Positions 16,511-25,114 of a DNA stretch of 64,000 bases are shown one piece after another. Numbering within the stretch: the stretch's first letter is position 1; each line of letters opens with the position of its first letter. The DNA is from JABFSM01 sp963762545 (GTDB lineage: Bacteria > Gemmatimonadota > Gemmatimonadetes > Gemmatimonadales > GWC2-71-9): positions 992,001 to 1,056,000 of the forward strand of contig CAVXLC010000001.1 of assembly GCA_963762545.1 (NCBI GenBank). The letters run 5' to 3'. A model generated the notes under the pieces. That model searched no databases, was not told the origin of the DNA, and worked only from the letters and a program-made list of their open reading frames with translations. Made by a program: the position numbers and the translations under genes.

Positions 16511-16974
16511 ACCTCCGCGCTCTTGGGACTCGCTTTCCCTTCCAGACTGGTCCGCCCACTGGAAACTTCGTTACCGACCATTTCGCCAATGTCTTCGCCG
16601 AAGTAGACCTCGGCCTCACCATCGGGCCGCATGTCGCCTTGGGCGTTGTTCTGCGTTCTACTTTGCAGGTAGGCCAACCATTTCGAGTCCTGACGGCCGG
16701 CCCCACCGTACGCCGGGGTCAGGGCGCTCAAATCCATGTTCGTGCCGGCTTTGGGCGGGTGGAAGGGTTCGAGAGTGTCACGTGCATAACTTCTACATCC
16801 AACTGCCCGCGCTATGCGAGCAAATGGCTCAATGGCTTCGACTTGAGTGCCGGCATCGGCTTTCGGAGAGGCCCTCGCTGGAGTCTCGGGCCGATGGCCT
16901 GGTGGGCTCAATCGACAACTGGCAACACACGGTATCGGTCTATTGGGCTCGGCCTCGAGCTGCGGAATCGTTAA
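16511..16974 (+). pseudogene. N-terminally truncated outer-membrane beta-barrel gene
   Basis: The frame that continues after the DUF4440 stop stays open to TAA at 16972-16974 and reads as barrel strands: FVTDHFANVFAEVDLGLTIG, VALGVVLRSTLQVG, FDLSAGIGF and RSIGLGLELRNR at the end. Alternating polar and hydrophobic residues with aromatic girdles are typical of outer-membrane protein C-termini. There is no start codon or signal sequence; the 5' part is replaced by the half-site at 16484. A TTG at 16639 could start a short product but not a whole barrel. A lost cassette is the simplest reading. Confidence 0.55.
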
Positions 16975-16981
16975 CGTCGCA

Positions 16982-17070
16982 ACCTAACCAGCGCTTGCTG
17001 CTGCCGGTCCGCCGGCGGGCGGACGCCGGATGAGTAGCTTTCCTGGCGGGGCCGCCGCGCCCCGCAGCAG
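16982..17070 (+). repeat. attC-like site 3
   Basis: ACCTAAC (16982-16988) is followed by CAGCGCTTGCTGCTGCCGG and a complementary arm ending CCCCGCAGCAG (17060-17070). The central part CCGGATGAGTAGCTTTCCTGGCGGGG is nearly the same as in sites 4 and 5. I see no clear GTTRRRY 3' core, so the site may be degenerate. Confidence 0.55.
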
Positions 17071-17410
17071 AGCCCCCGGTTTCTTGTTGCGGAGTGGTGG
17101 GCTGCTGCCCTTCGGTACCCAGGCAAGGAACCCATCGCCGCGAGGTTCCTGATGCGCTTTCTTGCCGCGGATGATACTATCTAGCTACGACTACCGCGCC
17201 TCGCCGCTGCCCCTCTCTGGCTCCTGAGTCGCTGGTGTGGCGGACACCTTCCGTCGGCGCGGCGCCGAAGTTCGGATGCACCTTTCTTCTTCCCACGGTG
17301 CTGGAGTGGTCTGCAGTCCAGCACGGGCTCGTCATGACTGTCGTTCCGTTGCGGTTCCCCGGGGGTCAACTCTGAATCGGTGGCTCCACTCTCTGAGAAG
17401 GGAAGCACGG
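17071..17410. other. intergenic region, no gene recognised
   Basis: About 340 bp between attC-like site 3 and the orphan gene at 17411. No convincing coding frame or further repeat core is seen. Confidence 0.5.
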
Positions 17411-18331
17411 ATGAAATACACCATTCCACGGAATATGCAGATTCCCGATCCGACCTTTGCCGATGTCCTTCACTCCGGCGCGCTTGCGAAGGACGAGGCG
17501 GGCCATGCCGTGGGACAGGGGGTTTTCGCGTATCGCGGGGCCAACCCTCGCCTTCCCAAGTCGGATCTCATTTCGATGGGAAAACTCTATCCATTCACCT
17601 TTGGGTCAATATTCATTCCCGACAAGGCGCAGGGATTTGACCAGTACCTTGCCGAAACCCTCAATGCGACGATGACGCTGTTAGTCGGCGTGTTGCCTAA
17701 AAGGGCAATTGACGCCATGGTCCAAACACCCGGAGGAGCCCAGCACAAGGAGCTTGCGAGCAAGGCGGGGAATGACACCATCACCAAGCTGGAAAACATG
17801 GGTGCGTTCCACCTGCCCGGTGTCGAGATTGTCGAACTCGAGGACGTGGTGGATCCCGGCAGATTCCTGCGTAAGGGAAGTCACCACAGCGTCCTGACCT
17901 ACGAACGCCTGGACGGTCACCGCACGACGTACAGCTTCGCCACCTTCTCCGCCACGGCGGAGCGTCTGGTCCAGGCCACCATCGAGAGGGTACTCAAATC
18001 GCGGGCGATGGGCGAATTGGACTACCTGATCGCGGCCGTCAAGTCTGAGCAAATCGACGCTGAACCGACCTGGACGGCGCACATCGAGACCTACAAGGGC
18101 CGTTACGGCCCCGACTGGGTCAAGCACATTGCGGAGTTGAGCGCCGATGTCAAAAAGGTGTTAGATGACGCCCTCGAGCGGAAAGGCTTCACGAAGGAGC
18201 GAGCGATGGCGGTGATCCTCGAGCGGCTGGGACCTCTCGCTTCCCAGTATCGGCAAGTGCCCCAGCTTCGAGACTTGGTGAAGGGGCTCGAAGAAGCAGC
18301 CGGAGGCGAGAGAGGCGCAGTCGCGAAGTAG
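17411..18331 (+). CDS. orphan protein of unknown function
   Basis: A 306-residue protein that I do not recognise. The ATG at 17411 follows a GGGAAG site and starts MKYTIPRNMQIPDPTF. It is probably soluble: no signal peptide and one weak hydrophobic stretch (MTLLVGVLP, about 83-91). The first half is beta-rich (GVFAYRG, GAFHLPGVEIVELEDVVDPGRF), the second half helical and charged (VKKVLDDALERKGFTKERAMAVILERL). It lies between attC-like sites 3 and 4, on the plus strand like all other putative cassette genes. Confidence 0.75.
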   Translation: MKYTIPRNMQIPDPTFADVLHSGALAKDEAGHAVGQGVFAYRGANPRLPKSDLISMGKLYPFTFGSIFIPDKAQGFDQYLAETLNATMTLLVGVLPKRAIDAMVQTPGGAQHKELASKAGNDTITKLENMGAFHLPGVEIVELEDVVDPGRFLRKGSHHSVLTYERLDGHRTTYSFATFSATAERLVQATIERVLKSRAMGELDYLIAAVKSEQIDAEPTWTAHIETYKGRYGPDWVKHIAELSADVKKVLDDALERKGFTKERAMAVILERLGPLASQYRQVPQLRDLVKGLEEAAGGERGAVAK

Positions 18332-18366
18332 CACGACACCGACACCGTCGGCTGGTCGACTGCCCT

Positions 18367-18436
18367 GGTGGCGATGCGATATGAGCCGAAAAGGTAGCCA
18401 TCGGGCTTGTTAGCCCGAGTGGGCCGCATCGCCACC
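18367..18436. other. nested inverted repeats downstream of the orphan gene
   Basis: GGTGGCGATGCG (18367-18378) and CGCATCGCCACC (18425-18436) form a perfect 12-bp stem. Inside it, TCGGGCT/AGCCCGA (18401-18418) form a perfect 7-bp stem with a TGTT loop. The outer arm runs into the core of attC-like site 4. It could be a terminator without a U-tract or part of the folded recombination site. Confidence 0.6.
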
Positions 18437-18540
18437 TAACCCGCGCTGGCTGCTGGCGGTCCGCGGCGGCCGCCCGCCGAATGATTGGCTTACCTGGCAG
18501 GGCCGCCGCACCCCGCAGCAGAAGCGCGATGCGTTGGGCC
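18434..18540 (+). repeat. attC-like site 4 (best-formed)
   Basis: 5' core ACCTAAC (18434-18440) and 3' core GTTGGGC (18533-18539) at 107 bp, the expected attC length. The outer arms CCGCGCT and AAGCGCG and the inner arms GCTGCTGGCGGTCCGCGGCGG and CCGCCGCACCCCGCAGCAG are largely complementary. The centre CCGAATGATTGGCTTACCTGGC is shared with sites 3 and 5. Confidence 0.65.
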
Positions 18541-18601
18541 GACCGGCAGAATCACACCACACAACTGGTGGCGGTCTCGTAGGCCGCGGGAGACTCCGTA
18601 T

Positions 18602-18745
18602 ATGACTAAAGGCCTCTTCTTCGCAGCCTCATTTGTGTGCCTTGCGCTCTCTCCTGTGCAGTCCCGTCATTCTGGCGTCATGAGGGGTGCCCAGTCCGCG
18701 CCCGCGCGTGGTGGCGCCACGGTTCACGTCTGCGCCATCGGACAG
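18602..18745 (+). pseudogene. signal-peptide segment split from the MBL hydrolase by a frameshift
   Basis: The ATG at 18602 opens MTKGLFFAASFVCLALSPVQS, a good Sec signal peptide, and the frame continues only to a stop at 18811. The MBL domain continues in another frame (from 18687). The join needs a one-base correction somewhere between about 18690 and 18745. Either the gene is disrupted or the base calls are wrong here. Confidence 0.55.
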
Positions 18746-19601
18746 CCTCACGGTTATCCTGCTTGGTACGGGCGTGGGACCAGTGGTCAACCTGCAGCAA
18801 TTCGGAGCTAGCACCTTGGTCGAGGCGGGAGGTGAACGCTTCCTGTTCGACTGTGGCCGTGGCGCCACCATGCGGCTCACGCAGGTGGGAGTCCCGATCG
18901 GCACGATTAGCCGGCTGTTCCTGACGCACCTGCATTCCGACCACGTGATCCAGATTCCCGACCTCGTTTTGACTGGTTGGGCCGGAGGCCGGCGAACGAT
19001 CCCCTTGGAGGTCTGGGGGCCAGATGGTACGCGCAACATGATGGATCACATTCAGCAGGCGTTTGCGTTTGACATTCACATGCGCCGCGATGTGGACGAG
19101 AAACTCCCTGCTGCCGGCATTCAGGTGGTGAGCCATGACGTCACGCAAGGCATCGTCTTCGACGAACACGGGGTGAAGGTAACCGCGTTCCTGGTTGATC
19201 ATGGCCCGGTACAACCCGCTTTGGGCTATCGCATTGACTATCGAGGCCGTTCCGTCGCATTGTCTGGAGATACGCGCGTGTCCGAGAACTTGATCCGATG
19301 GGCGCAGGGCGTTGATGTGCTTATTCACGAAGGCATCGATCCGGACGCGCTCCGGAATCGTGCGGACCATCCCAACCCTGCAGCACTGGACGCGATCATC
19401 GCGCACCACACGACGGCAGAGCAGGCGGGCGACGTGTTCAGTCGTGTCAAGCCTCGGCTGGCGGTCTACTCACATGCTCCCAACTCCGAACGTATGATCA
19501 GCCAAACCCGGAAGACATATGCGGGTCCCCTTCAAGCGGCAGAAGACCTGCTGACGATCGTGATTGGAGAGAAGATCGAGGTCCGCCACTTTTCGCAGTG
19601 A
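18687..19601 (+). CDS. MBL-fold metal-dependent hydrolase (RNase Z/arylsulfatase-like)
   Basis: A 304-residue metallo-beta-lactamase-fold protein. The metal site HxHxDH is in LTHLHSDHVIQIPDL, with later ligands in VDHGPVQPALGYRI, LSGDTRVSENL and the final YSHAPN. The spacing resembles RNase Z-like proteins and AtsA-type arylsulfatases. The frame begins with GTG at 18687, but the natural N-terminus is probably the signal peptide at 18602 in another frame, so the native protein would be periplasmic. It is a member of the putative cassette region. Confidence 0.85.
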   Translation: MPSPRPRVVAPRFTSAPSDSLTVILLGTGVGPVVNLQQFGASTLVEAGGERFLFDCGRGATMRLTQVGVPIGTISRLFLTHLHSDHVIQIPDLVLTGWAGGRRTIPLEVWGPDGTRNMMDHIQQAFAFDIHMRRDVDEKLPAAGIQVVSHDVTQGIVFDEHGVKVTAFLVDHGPVQPALGYRIDYRGRSVALSGDTRVSENLIRWAQGVDVLIHEGIDPDALRNRADHPNPAALDAIIAHHTTAEQAGDVFSRVKPRLAVYSHAPNSERMISQTRKTYAGPLQAAEDLLTIVIGEKIEVRHFSQ

Positions 19602-19611
19602 GAAATCAACC

Positions 19612-19762
19612 GGACCAGATACCAGGCTCGATGCGGCGGCCGGTCAAACGGTACGCACACCGTTGGCGTCCTATGGGGCTATGGATCGGAGCAAGAGCTG
19701 GTTGACGCCGGAGCCGATGTCATGGTCGACGGGATGGCCCCACTCCTTGAGCATCTGCCGCT
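19612..19762 (+). pseudogene. C-terminal remnant of a HAD phosphatase (phosphoglycolate phosphatase-like)
   Basis: Two overlapping frames spell a HAD phosphatase end. First GPDTRLDAAAG (19612-19644, the GDTxxD motif IV region), then after a one-base deletion NGTHTVGVLWGYGSEQELVD, continuing AGADVMVDGMAPLLEHLP to about 19760. Gph-like proteins end in VGVxWGYGS...ELxxAGADxxVxxxxxLL. No N-terminal or catalytic DxD part is present. It lies just before attC-like site 5, as a truncated cassette would. Confidence 0.7.
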
Positions 19763-19846
19763 GCCCAGCCAGCCCTTGCCGCTGCCGGTCCGCGGCAGCC
19801 GGCCGCCGGCCGCCGAATGATTAGCTTACTTGGCGGGGCATTGGGC
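19763..19846 (+). repeat. attC-like site 5
   Basis: GCCCAGC (19763-19769) and ATTGGGC (19840-19846) stand where the cores are expected, at 84 bp. The inner sequence CTTGCCGCTGCCGGTCCGCGG matches sites 3 and 4, and the centre CCGAATGATTAGCTTACTTGGC is shared. Both cores are degenerate. Confidence 0.5.
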
Positions 19847-19900
19847 GGACGGTCGGCTCGCCCATCCGCTCGATATCGAGATCTCACTCCGGAGCAGACC

Positions 19901-20260
19901 ATGTCCACTATCATCCAACGTCTCCGTCGATTGACTCCACTCGTACTGTCGGTTGGCACCCTCGTCGTACTCGCCGGATGTGCTTCGGTGACGCCGATCG
20001 GCGAGCTGCTCGATAATGCGGCACGCTACAATGGGAAGACCGTGCGCATCAAGGGGGAGGTGCGGGAGTCGGCAGGAGGGTTCGGGCTCGGGGCCTATCA
20101 GGTCCGGGACGCGACGGGCACCCTCCCGGTCCTGAGTCAACTGGCCGGCCCCCCTCGCACCGGCTCGAAGATTGGCGTGAAAGGGAGGTTCGAGGCGCTG
20201 CTCACGATCGGCTCCAGGAGCCTGGCCGTCCTGCGAGAGGAGAGTCGCTCGGTCCCCTGA
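19901..20260 (+). CDS. small lipoprotein with an OB-fold-like domain
   Basis: A 119-residue protein. The ATG at 19901 follows GGAG at 19891 and gives a lipoprotein signal with lipobox LAGC. The mature part (TPIGELLDNAARYNGKTVRIKGEV, then VRDATGTLPVL and GVKGRFEAL) resembles the OB-fold of DUF4131/tRNA_anti-like periplasmic domains. The role is unknown. It is the last plus-strand gene before the minus-strand P-type ATPase. Confidence 0.8.
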   Translation: MSTIIQRLRRLTPLVLSVGTLVVLAGCASVTPIGELLDNAARYNGKTVRIKGEVRESAGGFGLGAYQVRDATGTLPVLSQLAGPPRTGSKIGVKGRFEALLTIGSRSLAVLREESRSVP

Positions 20261-20307
20261 GCGGACGCGTCGAGCCCGGCCGAGGCTGGTGGTCTATCTC
20301 AAAAGTC

Positions 20308-22995
20308 TCAGGCGGGGGGGTGCGGAAGGGGACTGACCCTTCGCCGCACTGCCTTTTCGATCTCGACGGCCCCGAACACCACCGCCGAAAGCGCGATCGA
20401 GAGGAGGAGCTCAGCCGCGGTCAGCGGCTCAGTCTTGAACACCGGGTTGAGCGCCGGCAAATACAGCGTCGCCATCTGGAGCGCGAGGGTGAGGGCCACC
20501 GCCCCGAGCAACGGCTTGTTCGACCACAGCCCGAGTGTGAACAGCGACTCACGCTCCGAGCGGATGGCCAGGACATGCGCCATCTGTGTCAGCGCCAGCA
20601 CGGTGAAGGTCATGCTCTGCCAGTGTGCCGAGCCAGTGTGGTACGCCCATGCCTGGGTGCCCAGGGTCACGCTGCCCATCAGAGCGCCGACCCAGACGAC
20701 GTGAAGCCACAGCCCCTGTCCGAAAAGGCCCTCACGAGGTGGTCGGGGAGGGCGCTGCATCACACCGGGTTCCGCCGGTTCGGCGGCGAGGGTGAGGCCG
20801 GGAAGCCCGTCGGTGACCAGGTTGATCCAGAGAATGTGAATGGGGAGCAACGGGAGCGGCAGCCCCAGAAATGGGGCCAGGAAGAGCGGCCAGATCTCGC
20901 CAACACCGGTCGTGAGCGTGTACTTCACGAACTTGCGGAGGTTGTCGTAGATCCGGCGGCCCTCGTGCACCGCACCAACGATGGTGCTGAAGTTGTCATC
21001 CAGGAGAACCATGTGGGCCGCCTCGCGCGCGACATCGGTGCCGCTGCGGCCCATGGCGACGCCGATATCCGCGCGGCGCAGCGCCGGGGCGTCGTTCACG
21101 CCGTCACCGGTCATCGCCACGAGCTCGCCCCGGTCCTGGAGTGCCTTCACGATCTTGATTTTCTGTTCGGGCGCGACGCGGGCGTAGACACGGATGTCGG
21201 CGACGCGGCGCTCAAACTCCTCGACCGAGAGACGCGCAAGCTCCCTTCCGGTCATGATCCCCTGCCCCCCTTGCGCGATGCCGAGTGCACCCGCAATGGC
21301 TCCAGCGGTTGCCTGATGGTCTCCGGTGATCATGATGACCCGAATCCCGGCCGACTGGCACAGCGCGATTGAGCCCGGCGCCTCAGGGCGCGGAGGGTCG
21401 AGTAATCCCACCAGGCCGAGGAACGTCTGGCCGGTCTCGATCGCGCTCGGCGAGAGCTCGGTCGGCAGCTCCGGAAAGGCGCGATAGGCGACCGCGAGCA
21501 CCCGCAGCCCGCTGCGCGCCATCTCCTCGGCCGCCGCGAGGACGGCGGCCCGGTCGATGGATGCCGTGCCGGCTTCAGTCAACCGATCGATACAGTTCTC
21601 GAGCACCCGCTCCGGAGCCCCCTTGGTAAACGCGATGATCCGGCCGGCATGCCGGTGCAGCGTGGTCATCCGGGAGCGCTCGGAAGAGAACGGGATTTCC
21701 CCCACCCGGGGCGATTGGGCTTCGACGTCGGCCTTTTCCAGCCCCGCCTGCGCGGCCGCCAGCAGGAGGGCGACTTCGGTCGGGTCCCCTTCCGCGATAC
21801 CGGTGACACCCCGGACGGCGTCGTTGGCGACTGCGAGCGCCGCAAGCAGAAGGGACCACGGCTCATTCGTGTGCGCGGCCGGCGGCTCGCCTACGAGCTT
21901 GTCACCAACGTAAAACGCTGCCACTTGCATGCGATTCTGGGTGAGCGTGCCGGTCTTGTCGGAACAGATGTACGTCACCGACCCCAGTGTTTCGACGGCC
22001 GGAAGACGCCGGATGAGCGCGTTCCGTTTCAGCATCTTCCGCGCCCCCAGGGCCAACGAGATCGTCACCACCGCGGGGAGTGCCTCCGGGATCCCGGCGA
22101 CTGCCAGGCTCAGCGCGGTGAGGAACATGAGCCCAGGCTCCTCCCCCCGCAGAAGGCCGAAGCCGAAGATGAAGGCACACAGGAGGATGACGGCAATCGA
22201 CAGCCGCTGGCCAAGCCGGGTGAGGCGTTTCTGGAGCGGCGTTCTGACCTCCGCTTCATCGCGCAAGAGGGTCGCGATGCGCCCCAATTCCGTCCGCATT
22301 CCGGTCGCGGCGACGACGCCGGCGCCGCGACCATGGCTCACCAGGGTCCCCTTGTATGCCATGTTCCGCCGGTCGCCAAGCGGAAGATCCGGCTCTGTCA
22401 GAACGGTCGTGATCTTCTCGACCGGGTTGGACTCCCCCGTCAGGGCTGCCTCCTCGACCTTCAGTTGGGCAGCTTCGATGAGCCGCACATCGGCGGGCAC
22501 CAGGTTGCCGGCCTCGAGCAACACGACGTCCCCCGGGACCAGCTCGCGGGCCGGAATGGTCCGGCCGACTCCGCCCCGCCGGACCCGTGCCTGAGGCGCC
22601 GCCAGAGACTGCAGCGCCGCCATGGCGCGTTCCGCCCGATACTCCTGCACGAAGCCGAGCACCGCATTGAGGACCACGATCGCCGCAATGGCCACAATGT
22701 CCTGCGGCTCCCCCAGGAACCCAGCCAACACGGCCGCCGCGACGAGGACGAGCACCATGAAGTCGGTGAACTGGGCCAGGAGCATCCGCAAGGGACTGCG
22801 CCGCCGCGCCGCGAGGATCTCGTTGGGACCATGCACCGCCAGCCGAAGGACGGCGGCGTCCGGCTCGAGCCCTCGCCCTGGGGCCACATCCAACACCCGA
22901 CATGCGTCATCGACCTCGCGTACATGCCAAGGCCTGCCTGACGTCCCGAACGGATCCGGCGCGTCGGGAGGGAAGGGTGCGATTGCTTGCGGCAT
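20308..22995 (-). CDS. P-type cation-transporting ATPase (Ca2+-type, P2)
   Basis: An 895-residue P-type ATPase pumping cations across the inner membrane. N-terminal cation_ATPase_N region (about 25-85), actuator motif TGES (186-189), M4 motif PEALP (303-307), phosphorylation site DKTGT (346-350), then hinge TGDGVND and a six-helix C-terminal block. The PEALPAVV motif and overall layout are those of bacterial P2A (Ca2+/Mn2+) pumps. The start at 22995 follows a GGAGA site; an upstream in-frame extension to 23145 is unlikely. It lies downstream of the kinase operon on the same strand but 247 bp away. Confidence 0.93.
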   Translation of the reverse strand: MPQAIAPFPPDAPDPFGTSGRPWHVREVDDACRVLDVAPGRGLEPDAAVLRLAVHGPNEILAARRRSPLRMLLAQFTDFMVLVLVAAAVLAGFLGEPQDIVAIAAIVVLNAVLGFVQEYRAERAMAALQSLAAPQARVRRGGVGRTIPARELVPGDVVLLEAGNLVPADVRLIEAAQLKVEEAALTGESNPVEKITTVLTEPDLPLGDRRNMAYKGTLVSHGRGAGVVAATGMRTELGRIATLLRDEAEVRTPLQKRLTRLGQRLSIAVILLCAFIFGFGLLRGEEPGLMFLTALSLAVAGIPEALPAVVTISLALGARKMLKRNALIRRLPAVETLGSVTYICSDKTGTLTQNRMQVAAFYVGDKLVGEPPAAHTNEPWSLLLAALAVANDAVRGVTGIAEGDPTEVALLLAAAQAGLEKADVEAQSPRVGEIPFSSERSRMTTLHRHAGRIIAFTKGAPERVLENCIDRLTEAGTASIDRAAVLAAAEEMARSGLRVLAVAYRAFPELPTELSPSAIETGQTFLGLVGLLDPPRPEAPGSIALCQSAGIRVIMITGDHQATAGAIAGALGIAQGGQGIMTGRELARLSVEEFERRVADIRVYARVAPEQKIKIVKALQDRGELVAMTGDGVNDAPALRRADIGVAMGRSGTDVAREAAHMVLLDDNFSTIVGAVHEGRRIYDNLRKFVKYTLTTGVGEIWPLFLAPFLGLPLPLLPIHILWINLVTDGLPGLTLAAEPAEPGVMQRPPRPPREGLFGQGLWLHVVWVGALMGSVTLGTQAWAYHTGSAHWQSMTFTVLALTQMAHVLAIRSERESLFTLGLWSNKPLLGAVALTLALQMATLYLPALNPVFKTEPLTAAELLLSIALSAVVFGAVEIEKAVRRRVSPLPHPPA

Positions 22996-23242
22996 CGAAT
23001 CTCCGTGCGGTGGGTTCGGGCGCTGCCCTCTCGCCGACACCGAGCAGAATGTCGCATGGAGCGGTACAATGGGCCGTGAAGGCTCGATGAAGCCGCTCGT
23101 AGGCACGGGCTCGGTGCCAAGACGGTTCGCGCTTCCTGTAGGCACCTGGAACGCGGTTCCCGACTCGCCCTTACGGCAGCAGTGGAACGAGTTCGTCGTT
23201 TCGTTGGGCGCTGACGGCCGGAGGCTGGGTGGTGGCGGAGTC

Positions 23243-25114
23243 CTACCGCGGCGTGCCCTGGTTCGTCCCGCGCGGCTTGGCCGCGGCGTCCTCGACTTCC
23301 CGCTGAGCCTCCGCGAGCCGGTTCAGGTCCTCCCCGATCCCCCGCGCCGCATCCAGCAGCGTGGTGAGCGGCGCGAGATCGCCGGAGCCGGCATGCAGCC
23401 GCAGCAGGTCGAGGCGGAGGCCCTCGAGCGCGGCCACGCTCCCGGCGAGTTGCTCCCTGGCCGCAGTCCGCCGGGCCGCCAGGACGGCGGCGTCCGGCCC
23501 TGACGGGGCCATCGCCGCCAGCAGCTCCATTTCCGCCCTCGCCTCGGCCGCCCGCGCCTCCAGCGACGCGATGATCGCCGGCAGATCCTCCAGCTGTTCC
23601 CGGTACGCGGCCGGCAGCGCCTCGAACAGCTCGGCGGCGGCAACGCCGAGGGCCGCTTCGGTCGCGCGGAACACACCGCCGCCCACCGCGCGCGACTGTT
23701 GCGGCGCGCCGAGCCGCTTCGCGAGCCAGGTCCCCATCCGGCTGTTCCACAGCCGATCTCGAATCCCGGTCTGCCACCACGAGCGAATCCCCGTGGGAAT
23801 GAACTGCACGCCGAGCGCGTTGCTCAGCGCGCCCAATGCCATGGTGGTGAGTATCGGCACGGCGATCAGAAACGGACCGAGCTGACGCTCGTGGATCGAC
23901 CCCGACAGCACCAGCCCGAAGGTCACCGCGAGCCACGTCGCCGAGCCGGCCGTCGCCAGCCGGAGGACCCGATGGGTACCGGGCTCTCCCTGGTCCCGCT
24001 CCAGCGCCTCGGTCTCGGCCCGTTCGCGCCGGCTGATCTCGAGCGCCGCGCGCAGCTCCGCGAGCGTGTGCCCCAGGCGGAACTGCCGGTACGCCTGGTT
24101 GAGGTGGAAGCCGACGATCGGCAGGAGCGGCGCCGCGGTGATCGCGGCGAGGAACACGATGTCGGCCGGCCCGCGGGGCCGCATCCCGGCCAGCCAGACG
24201 GCGAGGTTGACGAGGGTCAGGGTGCCCCACACGCCGGACCACGCCATGTAGGGGACGAGGAGCGGATTCCGCGCGCCGAGCCAGGCGCGCAGCGCGGTCG
24301 GCAGGGCGGGGCGGGCGTCCGGCGCCGGGGCGAGCGCGTCCGCGAGCGCCTCGCCGTCGGCGAAGCGGCCTTCGGGATCGCGGGCGAGGCATCGGTCGAT
24401 CGCCGCGCCGAGCTCGGGCGGCAGCCCGGGCGCCGCGCGCAGCACATCCGGCGAGCCGTCGGGCAGCCGTCCGCTCACCGCGAGATGCCCCACCACGCCG
24501 AGGGCGTAGATGTCGCTGCGCCCGTCGAGCGGGTCGCCGGCGGCCTGCTCCGGACTCATGAAGTGGGCGGTTCCCATGATCATGGTCGGACCGGTCGCGG
24601 GACCTGGCTCTCCCCCGTGGGCGATGCCGAAGTCGGTGACCAGGGCGCGGCCGGTGGCCGCCTCGAGCAGGATGTTGTCCGGCTTCACGTCGCGGTGGAC
24701 CAGGCCGCGTCCGTGCGCGTAGGCCAGAGCCCAGGCCACTTCGCGCAGCACCCGCATCGCCTCCGGGGGCGGCAGCGGCCCCCGGGTGCGGAGCCGCTCG
24801 CCGAGGGTCTGGCCCTCCACGTAGCTCATCACGAAGTAGACGAACCCATCCGCCTCGCCGACGCGATGGATGGGGACGATGTGCGGGTGGGAGAGTCCGG
24901 CCGCCATGCGCGCTTCGCGCACGAACCGTTCGCGCGCCGCCGCATCGCGCGCGAGGAGGGACGGCAGGACCTTGATGGCGACGTCGCGATCGAGCTGCAC
25001 ATCCCGCGCGAGGTACACCACTCCCATGCCGCCGCGGCCGAGCTCGCGCTGGAGGGAGTACTCGCCGGCCAGCGCAGCCTGGAGGTCGAGGAACTCGGCG
25101 GACGGGTGGGTCAT
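23243..25114 (-). CDS. Ser/Thr protein kinase with four membrane segments and coiled-coil tail
   Basis: A 623-residue kinase. Glycine loop GRGGMGVVY (26-34), Lys 48, HRDVKPDN (140-147), DFG (161-163) and GTAHFMSPEQ (181-190) are all intact. Beyond the kinase domain are about four hydrophobic helices (between about 290 and 455) and an Ala/Glu-rich, probably coiled-coil C-terminus. Unlike the kinase at 54 it lacks TPRs. Its ATG overlaps the stop of the upstream small membrane protein gene (4 bp), so they are translationally coupled. The targets are unknown. Confidence 0.92.
   Translation of the reverse strand: MTHPSAEFLDLQAALAGEYSLQRELGRGGMGVVYLARDVQLDRDVAIKVLPSLLARDAAARERFVREARMAAGLSHPHIVPIHRVGEADGFVYFVMSYVEGQTLGERLRTRGPLPPPEAMRVLREVAWALAYAHGRGLVHRDVKPDNILLEAATGRALVTDFGIAHGGEPGPATGPTMIMGTAHFMSPEQAAGDPLDGRSDIYALGVVGHLAVSGRLPDGSPDVLRAAPGLPPELGAAIDRCLARDPEGRFADGEALADALAPAPDARPALPTALRAWLGARNPLLVPYMAWSGVWGTLTLVNLAVWLAGMRPRGPADIVFLAAITAAPLLPIVGFHLNQAYRQFRLGHTLAELRAALEISRRERAETEALERDQGEPGTHRVLRLATAGSATWLAVTFGLVLSGSIHERQLGPFLIAVPILTTMALGALSNALGVQFIPTGIRSWWQTGIRDRLWNSRMGTWLAKRLGAPQQSRAVGGGVFRATEAALGVAAAELFEALPAAYREQLEDLPAIIASLEARAAEARAEMELLAAMAPSGPDAAVLAARRTAAREQLAGSVAALEGLRLDLLRLHAGSGDLAPLTTLLDAARGIGEDLNRLAEAQREVEDAAAKPRGTNQGTPR

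Noticed and set aside
23190..23210. CGTTGGGC motif near the ATPase start
   Set aside because: It resembles a 3' core, but no 5' core or stem is seen on either side.
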